From Calothrix sp. NIES-2098 (GTDB lineage Bacteria; Cyanobacteriota; Cyanobacteriia; Cyanobacteriales; Nostocaceae), in NCBI GenBank assembly GCA_002368175.1, contig AP018172.1:1920001-1984000 (forward strand): 64,000 nucleotides of DNA. The letters run 5' to 3'. Made by a program: the position numbers and the translations under genes. The notes beneath the pieces were generated by a model, which saw only the letters and a list, made by a program, of their open reading frames with translations, did no database searches and was not told the DNA's origin. Positions 8,990-18,803 of this stretch are shown in pieces. How positions within the stretch are numbered: position 1 is the stretch's first letter; each line of letters opens with the position of its first letter.

Positions 8990-9423
8990 ATCTAGACAAG
9001 CGACAGATCGATCCATCTGTGAATTTACAGGGGATTAAAGTTTTGGTAGTAGATGATGATACCGATGCGCGAGAGTTCCTTACCTTCTTACTAGAGCAGC
9101 AGGGTGCAAATGTCACAGCCGTCAACTCATCTGTGGAAGCGATCGCCATTTTTACTCAATCCCGGCCAGATGTGCTGGTCAGCGATATCGGAATGCCAGA
9201 GATAGATGGTTATATACTGCTACGCCAACTCAGAACTTTAGCAGCAGCACAGGGAGGACAAATTCCGGCGATCGCCCTAACTGCCTATGCAGGAGAAATT
9301 GACCAACAGCAGGCAATCGCAGCAGGCTTTCAATGCCATATATCCAAGCCTGTAGAACCAGAGATTTTAGTAAGAGTGATCGCCGATTTAGTTCAACAAG
9401 GTGGAGGTCAAGCAAAACCATAA
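8986..9423 (+). CDS. Stand-alone response-regulator receiver protein
   Basis: A 145-residue single-domain CheY-like receiver: acidic pair in KVLVVDDDTDAREF, phospho-acceptor Asp in LVSDIGMPEIDGY, conserved Thr in AIALTAYAG and Lys in HISKPVEP. There is no output domain. Its ATG overlaps the stop of the upstream kinase (ATGA), and its TAA overlaps the ATG of the downstream hybrid kinase (TAATG), so translation is almost certainly coupled. The likely role is phosphate shuttle or sink between the neighbouring kinases. Confidence 0.93.
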   Translation: MNLDKRQIDPSVNLQGIKVLVVDDDTDAREFLTFLLEQQGANVTAVNSSVEAIAIFTQSRPDVLVSDIGMPEIDGYILLRQLRTLAAAQGGQIPAIALTAYAGEIDQQQAIAAGFQCHISKPVEPEILVRVIADLVQQGGGQAKP

Positions 9424-12400
9424 TGCGCTTCTGGTTTCGTCACCCAAATTTATCCAGCCTGCGGACTCGCCTGGTATTGCTCGTTCTTTTGGCAGTGATT
9501 CCCTCCTTGGGGCTGATTCTTTACACTGCTGCGGTTCAACGTCGAAGTGCAGCCCTAGACGCACAGGAAAATCTGTTGCGCATGGTGAAACTGGCAGCTG
9601 CCAATCAGCGCCAAGCCAGTGAAGGGGCACGCCAACTGCTAATTGCGCTCTCGCAAATGCCTGAGATCCGTGAGGGGAATGTGGGGGAGTGTAATCGATT
9701 GCTGGCAAACCTGCTTCAGCAATACCATAGCTATGCAGGCTTGGGTGTGGTTGATGCAAGCGGTAACTTAATTTGCAGCATTCCGTTAGCGACGAAGCCA
9801 GTCAACACAGCCGATCGCGCTTACTTTCGCCTAGCTAAGGAAACTCGTAATTTTGCTATTGGCGAGTATGAAATCGGTCGAGTAACGAGCAAAGCCACGC
9901 TTAATTTTGGTTATCCCATTTTGGACAAGTCTGGACAAGTGCAGGCAGTTGTGATAGCGGCATTGGATTTAGCTTGGCTCAATCGCCTAGTAGCCGAACT
10001 CAAGTTACCAGCAGGATCGGTAGTTACAATCACCGATCGCCAGGGAACAGTTCTCGTGCGTTACCCAGATGCGCAAAACTTGGTAGGAAAATCCGTGCCC
10101 GATGCTGCTATTACCAAACTGGTGCTGTCCCAAATAGAAGGCACCACAGAAGCGATGGGTTTGGATGGAGTCAAGCGGCTTTACGCCTTTACGACCTTAG
10201 GTAGTAGTGCTGTCAATCGGGATATCCATGTCAGAGTTGGGATGTCTAGGACAGTGGCCTTTGCCGCCGCCAATCGACTGCTCCTAGAAAACCTAATCGG
10301 GCTGGGATGCGTGACTGCTTTGGCGATCGCAGCGGCCTGGGTTGGAGGCGATGTCTTCCTTACCCGCAAAGTTAAATCTTTGGTGCAGACGACGCAGCAG
10401 CTGCAAGCAGGCGACCTCAGCGCCCGTACCGAGTTTTCCCAGGAATCGGGAGAAATTGGTCAACTGGCACGTGCCTTTGATGACATGGCCGCCGCGATCG
10501 CAACTAGAGAACAGGCGATCGCGGCGCTAAATCAAGACCTGCAAACGCTATTTGAGGTGATTCCCATTGGTCTTTTGCTCGCAACCGATCCAGAATTTAA
10601 ACAGATCAAATCCAACCCTACATTTGCCCAAATTTTAGGTCTGGCAGCAGATGCTAATGTTTCTTACACCCCAGAGAATGCACCGCCACCAGCATACAAA
10701 ATCTTCAAGGATGGTCGAGAACTCGCCCCTGAGGAATTTCCCCTGCGCTCCGCCGCCATTCACAAAACAGAAATTAAAGGGACTGAGGTAGATATTGACC
10801 GCGGAGATGGCAGGGTATTTAATTTATTCGGTTACGCTAAACCCCTACTCGACGAGCAAGGACGCTTGAGAGGCTCGGTAGCCGCATTTTTAGATATTAC
10901 CGAGCGCAAACGCACCGAAGAAACACTCAGACGCACCAATCAAACATTACAAACTCTGATTGAGGCCTGTCCGGTTGCCATTGCTTGTTTCGATCCCCAA
11001 GGAATTGTCACCTTATGGAATCGCGCCGCCGAGCAAATCTTTGGTTGGAGTGCTGAAGAAGCGATCGGGCAGTTTATGCCAACGGTTCCCCACAGACAAC
11101 AAGAATTTCTGGCTAGCCTGCAAACAGTATTGAGTGGGCGATCGCTTCATGGATTTGAAGTGCAGCATCAAGCTAAAGATGGGCGCATGGTAGATTTAGA
11201 GATTTGGGCTAATTTAACCTATGATGCCCAGGGAAATCCCGGTTGTCTTGGTATTGCTTGGGACATCACCGCCCGCAAGCGCTCGGAAGCAGCACTTCGC
11301 CAAAGCGAAGCCAAGTATCAAGTATTAGTTAGCAATATGCCAGGAATGGTTTATCGTTATGTTCCCTTTGCTAACGGTACAGCTGCCTTTACTTACGTCA
11401 GTTCTGGTTCCCTGGAACTGCTGGAATTGGAACCACAAACGATTCTCCAAGATGCCAATTCCTTTTTAAAGTTGATTCATCCAGACGACTTACCAGCTTT
11501 TGAATGTTCTGTGGCGATCGCCGTCGAAAATTCTAGCTTTTGGCAATGGGAAGGACGGATAATTACACCATCGGGACAACTGAAATGGATTCAGGGGCGT
11601 TCCCGTCCAGAACCAACCGAATACGGGTTGGCTTGGGATGGTTTGTTATTCGATATTACCCAGCGCAAACAAGCAGAAGCCGAACGAGAACAACTGCTTT
11701 GGCGAGAACAAGCCGCCCGCGAGCAAGCAGAAGCAGCCAATCGCATTAAAGATGAGTTTCTGGCAGTGCTATCCCATGAATTGCGATCGCCCCTCAACCC
11801 CATTCTCGGTTGGACACAAATGCTGCAAAAAGGCAAATTAGATCCCCAGACCAGCTTTCGTGCTTTAGAAAGCATCGAACGTAATGCTAAGTTACAAACC
11901 CAATTGATTGAGGATTTGCTCGATGTCTCCCGAATTTTACGCGGCAAGATGGTACTGAATATTATGCCTGTCAACTTAGTTACAGTTATTGAATCGGGGC
12001 TAGAGACAGTACGCTTGGCAGCAGAAGCAAAACAAATTCAAATTCAAACCTTTGTTAACCGAGAAAAGTTGCAGGTTTCGGGCGATCCGGCTCGACTCCA
12101 GCAAATTATTTGGAATTTGCTATCTAATGCTGTTAAGTTCACTCCTGATGGTGCAGAGATTGCAATTTCTTTAGAGCAAATTAGTAGCTACGCCCAGATC
12201 TCTGTCCAGGATAGTGGACAAGGCATCAATCCTGAGTTTTTACCTTATGTTTTTGACTACTTCCGCCAAGAAAATAGTAAAACCACGCGCAGATTTGGTG
12301 GGTTGGGCTTAGGTTTAGCGATCGTGCGGCATTTGACGGAACTACATGGCGGTACAGTGGAAGCTGCTAGTCCAGGGGAAGGACAAGGAGCAACATTTAC

Positions 12401-12854
12401 AGTCAGGTTGCCTTTAATAACTGTTACCGCAGCCTCAGTGCCAGAAAAGGCAACTGCTGTTCAATCGGTTGACTTCAGCCAACTGCGGATTTTAGTTGTA
12501 GATGACGAGGCGGATATGCGGGATTTGGTGAAAGTTATTCTCGAACAACAGGGAGCGCAAGTTACAGTGGCCACAAATGCTACCGAGGTGCTGATGTTAT
12601 GCGATCGCCAACCGCCCGATATTTTAATTAGCGATATTGGAATGCCAGATATCGATGGCTATATGCTGATGCAACAAATTCGCGCCAGATCGCCACAACA
12701 GGGGGGAAATATCAAAGCGATCGCTCTTTCCGCCTATGCTGCTGAATACGACCAAAAACAAGCTCTCAAAGTCGGCTTCCAAAAACATATTCCCAAGCCT
12801 GTTGAGCCAGAAGTATTAGTCAATACCATCTCAGAACTCATTATCTCTGGGTGA
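9423..12854 (+). CDS. Hybrid histidine kinase (dCache, HAMP, three PAS, HisKA, HATPase, receiver)
   Basis: A 1143-residue hybrid sensor kinase. The first helix (LRTRLVLLVLLAVIPSLGLI) and a second at about 290-310 flank a periplasmic double-Cache ligand-binding domain (about 40-280). HAMP follows (QLQAGDLSARTEFSQESGEI), then three PAS domains (about 375-500, 505-625, 635-765), HisKA with SHELRSPLNPILGW, HATPase (WNLLSNAVKFT, DSGQGIN, GGLGLGLAI) and a C-terminal receiver with LISDIGMPDIDGY. The ATG overlaps the receiver gene's TAA. A small extracytoplasmic ligand is expected; which one cannot be read from the sequence. Confidence 0.93.
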   Translation: MRFWFRHPNLSSLRTRLVLLVLLAVIPSLGLILYTAAVQRRSAALDAQENLLRMVKLAAANQRQASEGARQLLIALSQMPEIREGNVGECNRLLANLLQQYHSYAGLGVVDASGNLICSIPLATKPVNTADRAYFRLAKETRNFAIGEYEIGRVTSKATLNFGYPILDKSGQVQAVVIAALDLAWLNRLVAELKLPAGSVVTITDRQGTVLVRYPDAQNLVGKSVPDAAITKLVLSQIEGTTEAMGLDGVKRLYAFTTLGSSAVNRDIHVRVGMSRTVAFAAANRLLLENLIGLGCVTALAIAAAWVGGDVFLTRKVKSLVQTTQQLQAGDLSARTEFSQESGEIGQLARAFDDMAAAIATREQAIAALNQDLQTLFEVIPIGLLLATDPEFKQIKSNPTFAQILGLAADANVSYTPENAPPPAYKIFKDGRELAPEEFPLRSAAIHKTEIKGTEVDIDRGDGRVFNLFGYAKPLLDEQGRLRGSVAAFLDITERKRTEETLRRTNQTLQTLIEACPVAIACFDPQGIVTLWNRAAEQIFGWSAEEAIGQFMPTVPHRQQEFLASLQTVLSGRSLHGFEVQHQAKDGRMVDLEIWANLTYDAQGNPGCLGIAWDITARKRSEAALRQSEAKYQVLVSNMPGMVYRYVPFANGTAAFTYVSSGSLELLELEPQTILQDANSFLKLIHPDDLPAFECSVAIAVENSSFWQWEGRIITPSGQLKWIQGRSRPEPTEYGLAWDGLLFDITQRKQAEAEREQLLWREQAAREQAEAANRIKDEFLAVLSHELRSPLNPILGWTQMLQKGKLDPQTSFRALESIERNAKLQTQLIEDLLDVSRILRGKMVLNIMPVNLVTVIESGLETVRLAAEAKQIQIQTFVNREKLQVSGDPARLQQIIWNLLSNAVKFTPDGAEIAISLEQISSYAQISVQDSGQGINPEFLPYVFDYFRQENSKTTRRFGGLGLGLAIVRHLTELHGGTVEAASPGEGQGATFTVRLPLITVTAASVPEKATAVQSVDFSQLRILVVDDEADMRDLVKVILEQQGAQVTVATNATEVLMLCDRQPPDILISDIGMPDIDGYMLMQQIRARSPQQGGNIKAIALSAYAAEYDQKQALKVGFQKHIPKPVEPEVLVNTISELIISG

Positions 12855-13005
12855 TGAGGGAGTGTGGGGGGATAAGAGAGAAATAATTATTAACTCTTGA
12901 CCCTTGACAACCCAAACAAGTAAATGTGCAATTTAGATGTGCATTAGCTTATAAGATCGTTGCCGTTGCATTTCCAGCCTTCTACTCGCCCATTGGTCAA
13001 AGTTC

Positions 13006-16000
13006 ATGACTGAAACTTCCTCGCAACCGATTGCAACAAGCGCCCGTTTACCTGCCAATGAGGTAGAACGCTTAGAGGCACTGCGGCGATACCAAATTCT
13101 CGATACTCCCCCAGAAGCTGCTTTCGATCGCATCACCTCCTTAGCAGCGCGTTTGTTTAACGTGCCGATCGCCTTAGTTTCGCTGATTGATGAATCGAGA
13201 GGCTGGTTTAAATCTGCCTATGGCTTTGATATGCGCGAGATGCAGCGAGATGCAACTATTTGCAGCTTTACACTCTTATCTAAGGAAGTATTAGTGATTC
13301 TCGATACTAGGCAAGACAATCGCCTGGTATCTAATCCATTTGTCCACAATGAACCGGGTCTGCGATTTTATGCTGGTGCGCCATTGCTGACCGAAGATGG
13401 TTTTAACTTAGGCACTCTGTGTTTGTTAGATACGAAACCGCGCGATCGCTTCAGTAACGAGCAAACAGCCATCCTCGCAGATCTGGCCGCAATGGTAATG
13501 GATGAACTAGAACTGCGATTCGCAGCCCGTAAAATTACGCAAATGGATGCAGCGTTGCTAGAAGTGACTCAAGGAGTTGCGGCTGCGACAGGTGAAGCAT
13601 TTTTCTTGGCTTTGGTGCAACATTTGAGCAAAGTCCTGGGAGTTGATTACGCATACATTGGTCTGGTGGAAGGCAATAACCAAGAAGCAATCCGGACGAT
13701 CGCCACTTGCGCGCAGGGACAGATCGTTGACAACTTTGCCTATATACTGCGGGGTACTCCCTGCGAGGAAGTACTCCAGCAACGCAAATTGTGCTGCCAT
13801 CCCCAAGGAGTCCAAAGTTTATTTCCTAACGCACCACTTTTAAAACCTCTCAACGTAGAAAGCTATTTAGCTATTCCGTTTTTTGACTCTACGGGCGCAC
13901 CCCTCGGCTTACTGGGGGTGATGGATGGCAAAGTGTTGACAAATGTTCAGCTAGCAGAATCTCTATTGACCATTTTTGCTTTGCGCATCGCCACAGAACT
14001 AGAACGGCAACAAGTCCAGCATGAATTGCAAGGTTTAGTTGCACAACGAACGGCGGAATTATCCCAAGCCAATGAATTACTTCAGTTGGAGATTAGCGAA
14101 CGCCAAAAAGAACAAGAGTTACTGAGAGTACTGCTCGATAATGTCCAGGCAGGAATCGTCGCCTGTAATGCTGACGGGATTTTGACTTTATTTAATCGCG
14201 CCGCACGCGAATTTCATGGTTTACCAGAGCAACAACTGCCACCGGAACAATGGGCAGAGTACTACGACTTGTATTTGCCCGACGGTAAAACGCGGATGTC
14301 CAAAAACGATATCCCCCTATTTCGAGCCTTACAGGGCGAGACAGTTGAGAATGTGGAAATGGTAATTGCCCCGAAACAGGGAACTACCAAAACCTTACTT
14401 GCTAGCGGTCGGGCGATCGCTAACAGTCAAGGCAAAAAACTAGGGGCAGTTGTAGTGATGCACGACATCACCGAACGCAAACAAGCCGAAGCCGAACTCC
14501 TGATTTCTGATGTGGCTTTGCAGCAAATGCCCGATGCGATTTTGTTGACCGATTTGCAAGGGAAGATTCAACGCTGGCTGGGCAATGCCGAGCAAATTTT
14601 TGGCTATACAGCAAAAGAGGCGATCGGCAGACCTGTGAATTTTCTCCATCGCTCAGATATTGAAGCAGCGAAGACGGCTGAAATCATTCAGTCTATTCAG
14701 ACAACAGGCGAGTTTTGTGGTGAAATTCCCTGCGTGCGTAAAGATGGCTCGCCAGTACCGATTGAAACAACAGCTAAACCCGTATACGACAAAGCTGGGA
14801 ATCCCATCTTTTTAATTGGTATTAACAAAGACATCACCGAGCGCAAACAAGCAGAAGCGGAACGAGTTCAAGAGCAAACAGCGCGCATCAAAGCCGAAGC
14901 CGATCAACAGCGATCGGCATTTCTCGCAGAGATCGGTACAGCACTGGCATCTTCATTAGATTACGAACATACTTTGGCAAGTGTGGCGAATTTGGTAGTG
15001 CCATTCTTTGCCGACTGGTGCGCGATCGACCTGCTCCAACACAATCATATCCATCGGGTAGCAGTGGCTCACCGCGACCCCAAGAAAGTGGAATTAGGCT
15101 GGAAAATCGATCGGCAATATCCGAGAAACATCGATGCCACCGAGGGCGTAGCCAAGGTACTGCGAACTGGGAAAACCGAAATGGCGGCAGAAATTCCAGA
15201 GGACGCATTGGTGAGTATAGCTCAAGACGCCGAACATCTGCGCATCTTGCGGGAACTAGGTTTAAAATCTGGCATTAGCTCGCCCTTGATCGCCAGGGGA
15301 CAGATTTTAGGAGCAATTACCTTTGTGACGGCAGAATCCGATCGCCGTTACAGTCAGGCAGATCTAGGATTGGCAGAAGACATCGCCCATCGCGCTGCGA
15401 TCGCCATTGATAATGCCCGCCTCTACCTAGAAGCACAGCAATCTGCCGAACGCATTACCCGACTTCAGTCTGTGACAGCGGCTTTTTCCGAATCTCTCAC
15501 TCCCGTCCAAGTGGCGGATGTGATTGTAGACCAAGGAATGGCGGCGCTAGGTGCTAACTTTGCCCTTGTTGCTTTAGTCAGTGACACTGGCACAGATCTG
15601 GAAATCATTCGCACCGTGGGTTGTGAACCCGACCCAGCCAAAAGTTGGCAGCGATTTTCCCTGAATGCACCTGTACCTTTGGCAGAAGCTGTGCGCACCA
15701 AAAAGCCAATTTGGGCAGAACCATCAAAAACACGAGCTATCCGCTATCCCCACCTCCGAGAAACCTATGAGAAAAACTCCTTCGAGGCCTGGATTTCCAT
15801 TCCCCTGATCGTTGAAGGCCGAGCAATCGGAGGTATGTCTTTTGCTTTCATTGAGCCGCAACAGTTGGATGCACAGCAACAAGGCTTTATTTTATCGCTA
15901 GCCCAACAATGCGCTCAGGCGATCGCCCGAACTCGCCTCTACGAAGCAGAACGCACAGCCAGAAGTGCCGCAGAAGCAGCCAACCGAGTTAAAGATGAAT

Positions 16001-17091
16001 TCTTAGCGGTGTTGTCTCATGAGTTGCGCACGCCGCTAAATCCGATTCTGGGTTGGTCTAAATTACTGCGCGGTGGAAAATTAGATGCCGCAAAAACAGA
16101 TTATGCCTTAAAAACAATTGAGCGCAACGCTAAACTCCAAACTCAACTCATTGAGGATCTTTTAGATGTCTCGCGGATTTTACGAGGCAAACTCAGCCTC
16201 AATATGGCTGCTGTCAATTTGGCAGCGACAATTGAAGCAGCGATGGAAACTGTGCAGTTAGCAGCCCAAGGCAAGTCAATTCACATTGATACTGTATTGA
16301 GTGCGAATGTAGGGCAAGTTTTAGGCGATGCGGCGCGGTTGCAGCAAGTCATATGGAATCTCCTCTCCAACGCTGTAAAATTTACGCCATCAGGCGGACG
16401 AGTTGAAATTCGCTTGAGGTGTATTGACTCGCAAGCTGAAATTCAAGTCAGCGATACGGGTAAAGGCATTCATCCTGATTTTTTACCGCACGTATTTGAC
16501 TATTTTCGACAGGCAGATGCGACGACAACCAGGCAATTTGGCGGGCTAGGACTGGGTTTAGCAATCGTGCGTCATTTGGTAGAATTGCATGGCGGCACTA
16601 TTGCAGCCGAGAGTCCTGGTGAGGAATTAGGCGCGACCTTTACCGTAAGATTACCGTTAAATGTTGTTAAAACAGCAACTTTAGACTATTTATCCCCTGT
16701 TGACAATTTTGATTTCAGTCAACTCCAAATTCTCATAGTTGATGATGAAGCTGATATGCGAGATTTGGTGCTCACCATTTTAGAACAGTATGGCGCACAG
16801 GTAATCGTTGCCGCCTCTGCTACTGAAGCCTTGGCTCTGCTGGAAGGTTTCCAGCCAGACTTGTTAATTAGCGATATTGGGATGCCGGATATCGATGGTT
16901 ATATGCTGATGCGACAAATCAGAACGAGATCGCTAGAACAAGGAGGAGCAATTCCAGCGATCGCCTTGACTGCCTATGCCGCAGAGTACGATCGCCAACT
17001 CGCCCTCCAAGCAGGATTTCAACACCATGTCTGCAAACCTGTTGAACCGGAAGAATTAGCTCAAGCGATCGCAAAACTGATTCAGAACTGA
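13006..17091 (+). CDS. Soluble hybrid histidine kinase (four GAF, two PAS, HisKA, HATPase, receiver)
   Basis: A 1361-residue cytoplasmic hybrid kinase without transmembrane helices. Order: GAF (about 20-170, RYQILDTPPEAAFDRITSLA), GAF (about 175-335), a short coiled coil (VAQRTAELSQANELLQLEIS), two PAS (about 365-490, 495-620), two GAF (about 640-800, 810-980), HisKA (SHELRTPLNPILGW), HATPase (WNLLSNAVKFT, DTGKGIH, GGLGLGLAI) and receiver (LISDIGMPDIDGY). The two inner GAFs and the kinase core are paralogous to the 5312-8989 protein, and the receiver to the one ending at 12854. No GAF shows an obvious bilin-binding Cys motif, so a phytochrome role is not supported. It lies 151 bp after the preceding kinase, no clear Shine-Dalgarno. 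Confidence 0.93.
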   Translation: MTETSSQPIATSARLPANEVERLEALRRYQILDTPPEAAFDRITSLAARLFNVPIALVSLIDESRGWFKSAYGFDMREMQRDATICSFTLLSKEVLVILDTRQDNRLVSNPFVHNEPGLRFYAGAPLLTEDGFNLGTLCLLDTKPRDRFSNEQTAILADLAAMVMDELELRFAARKITQMDAALLEVTQGVAAATGEAFFLALVQHLSKVLGVDYAYIGLVEGNNQEAIRTIATCAQGQIVDNFAYILRGTPCEEVLQQRKLCCHPQGVQSLFPNAPLLKPLNVESYLAIPFFDSTGAPLGLLGVMDGKVLTNVQLAESLLTIFALRIATELERQQVQHELQGLVAQRTAELSQANELLQLEISERQKEQELLRVLLDNVQAGIVACNADGILTLFNRAAREFHGLPEQQLPPEQWAEYYDLYLPDGKTRMSKNDIPLFRALQGETVENVEMVIAPKQGTTKTLLASGRAIANSQGKKLGAVVVMHDITERKQAEAELLISDVALQQMPDAILLTDLQGKIQRWLGNAEQIFGYTAKEAIGRPVNFLHRSDIEAAKTAEIIQSIQTTGEFCGEIPCVRKDGSPVPIETTAKPVYDKAGNPIFLIGINKDITERKQAEAERVQEQTARIKAEADQQRSAFLAEIGTALASSLDYEHTLASVANLVVPFFADWCAIDLLQHNHIHRVAVAHRDPKKVELGWKIDRQYPRNIDATEGVAKVLRTGKTEMAAEIPEDALVSIAQDAEHLRILRELGLKSGISSPLIARGQILGAITFVTAESDRRYSQADLGLAEDIAHRAAIAIDNARLYLEAQQSAERITRLQSVTAAFSESLTPVQVADVIVDQGMAALGANFALVALVSDTGTDLEIIRTVGCEPDPAKSWQRFSLNAPVPLAEAVRTKKPIWAEPSKTRAIRYPHLRETYEKNSFEAWISIPLIVEGRAIGGMSFAFIEPQQLDAQQQGFILSLAQQCAQAIARTRLYEAERTARSAAEAANRVKDEFLAVLSHELRTPLNPILGWSKLLRGGKLDAAKTDYALKTIERNAKLQTQLIEDLLDVSRILRGKLSLNMAAVNLAATIEAAMETVQLAAQGKSIHIDTVLSANVGQVLGDAARLQQVIWNLLSNAVKFTPSGGRVEIRLRCIDSQAEIQVSDTGKGIHPDFLPHVFDYFRQADATTTRQFGGLGLGLAIVRHLVELHGGTIAAESPGEELGATFTVRLPLNVVKTATLDYLSPVDNFDFSQLQILIVDDEADMRDLVLTILEQYGAQVIVAASATEALALLEGFQPDLLISDIGMPDIDGYMLMRQIRTRSLEQGGAIPAIALTAYAAEYDRQLALQAGFQHHVCKPVEPEELAQAIAKLIQN

Positions 17092-17185
17092 CATTAAAAT
17101 TTTCCAACCGCCAAGTTAAGAATTTCAAAGCACAAGAGTTTAGCATTAGCGAATCATCTTCTGTAAAAAATACTCAGCGATCGCG

Positions 17186-18379
17186 CTATTTCAGCCTTTC
17201 TAGTGCGATCGCCGTACCGCCACCAGTACCGTGACAAACGGCTGCTAATCCCAAATGTCCGTTTTGCTGTTGCAAGGCGTTGAGCAGCGTTACGATGATG
17301 CGCGCGCCTGAAGCTCCTATGGGATGTCCTAGTGCGATCGCTCCACCATACACGTTTAATTTTTCATAAGGAACGCCCAAATCCCGATTAAACAACACGC
17401 TGCTGAGAGCAAATGCTTCGTTGTTCTCAAACAAATCAAAATCATAGATTTTCATCTTCAGCTTGTCTAAAAGTTTGTTCGCGGCCAAAATCGGCACTTC
17501 CGGGAATCGCCAAGCTTCTGCGCCCGTCCATGCGCCACCAATCAACCGCGCTAAAGGATTGAGTTGGTAGCGTTCTACTGCTGTTTTACTTGCCAAAACT
17601 AAAGCTGCTGCACCATCAGATATTTGGCTGCTATTACCAGCAGTAAATACACCATCTTCTCTAAAAGTTGGCTTCAGCCTAGCAAGACTTTCTAAAGTAG
17701 TGTCGGAGCGAATTCCTTCATCTTTGTCTACAAGCTGCGAACCTTTTTTACCTGCGACTTCAATGGGTACAATCTCCGGCTTAAACAAACCTTGCTCAGT
17801 CGCTTGGGCTGCTCTAGTTTGGGAAAATAAAGCGACTTCATCCAACTCGGCTCGCGTAATTTGGTAAGTGGCTGCCAACTGTTCTGCTTGCTCTCCCATC
17901 GTTTCGCCACTAATGGGATCGGTGAGTCCATCATTAAGTAAAACATCGGTAAGTTGCTCTGGTGAACCCAGCAAAGATTTATATCCCCATCTAGCTCGTG
18001 AGGATAGCAAAAATCCAGTTTGCGACATAGATTCCATACCACCGACGAGTACGATTTCCGCTTCACCAGCGCGAATTGCAGCCATACCGTTAATTGCGCT
18101 CATCATTCCCGATGAACACACCATATCCACTGCATAGCCGTTCACTTGGTGGGGAATCCCTGCTTTAAAAGCTGCTTGACGGGGCAATGACTGTCCGTGT
18201 CCTGCTCTCAGTACATTACCAAAAATGTACATATCTAAAGCTTCTTTTGATACGCTTGCTCGTTCCAAAGCTGCATCCATAGCGATCGCACCTAAGTCTA
18301 CTGGCGAGAAATTAGCCAGTACACCGCCAAACTTACCCAATGGTGTGCGTACTGCTGAGACAATATAAACTTCTTCCAT
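17186..18379 (-). CDS. Acetyl-CoA acetyltransferase (thiolase)
   Basis: A 397-residue degradative/biosynthetic-type thiolase that interconverts two acetyl-CoA and acetoacetyl-CoA. Start chosen at MEEVYIVSAVRTPLGKF, the usual family N-terminus; an in-frame frame continues upstream to 18433 but adds a non-family extension. The acylated cysteine is Cys88 (DMVCSSGM), with His352 in ALGHPIGASGARI and Cys382 in AVCHGTGGGTA as acid/base residues. The last motif is CHGTGGG instead of the commoner CIGGGMG. The gene is separate from the aromatic-catabolism run downstream on the map, but could process acetoacetyl-CoA made by the CoA ligase at 23311-25326. A role in polyhydroxybutyrate synthesis is possible, though no phaB or phaC is seen. 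Confidence 0.93.
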   Translation of the reverse strand: MEEVYIVSAVRTPLGKFGGVLANFSPVDLGAIAMDAALERASVSKEALDMYIFGNVLRAGHGQSLPRQAAFKAGIPHQVNGYAVDMVCSSGMMSAINGMAAIRAGEAEIVLVGGMESMSQTGFLLSSRARWGYKSLLGSPEQLTDVLLNDGLTDPISGETMGEQAEQLAATYQITRAELDEVALFSQTRAAQATEQGLFKPEIVPIEVAGKKGSQLVDKDEGIRSDTTLESLARLKPTFREDGVFTAGNSSQISDGAAALVLASKTAVERYQLNPLARLIGGAWTGAEAWRFPEVPILAANKLLDKLKMKIYDFDLFENNEAFALSSVLFNRDLGVPYEKLNVYGGAIALGHPIGASGARIIVTLLNALQQQNGHLGLAAVCHGTGGGTAIALERLK

Positions 18380-18433
18380 AAACTGCATTACTTTAGGGAA
18401 TTCAGAATTAAAAATATTGAGACAAAGATACAA

Positions 18434-18803
18434 TTTTAACTTCTTTTATTATTGTATTCTTAGTAATCAATAGTTTTCTTTAAATTCAGTAATATCTATC
18501 TCCTCTCAAAGTTTAATCTTTCTTTAGAGGTAGTAGATTATTGTTTAATAAGCTAATTATTAGCCTGAATTAGGCAGCAAAGCTAAAACAAAATTAATAT
18601 TTTTAAGTATTTTTAAAATAATTAAGTACAGCCCAGATGTTGTTTTTTACTATCTGGGAATCTACAAGTCAAGTATGCAGAATATAATTTTGTAAATCTT
18701 CCTGAAACTGTCTAGAAGAATTGGTGTTGCTGAATAGTGTTATGAATAGGCAAGCAGGGGATACAAAGGAGGTGATTTGGATCAATAATTTCGTGAATTG
18801 GTA
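18434..18803. other. AT-rich intergenic region with an orphan Shine-Dalgarno consensus
   Basis: 370 bp with no gene. It holds the upstream region of the thiolase gene. At 18765-18776 there is AAAGGAGGTGAT, a 12-base match to the complement of the 16S rRNA 3' end, but no open frame of more than a few codons follows it. Confidence 0.6.

Noticed and set aside
13006..17091. Phytochrome or bilin-binding photoreceptor
   Set aside because: Four GAF domains are present, but no conserved bilin-attachment Cys motif or PHY domain can be seen.
18763..18790. Partial 16S rRNA 3' end on the minus strand
   Set aside because: Only the 12 bases ATCACCTCCTTT match; neighbouring bases do not.
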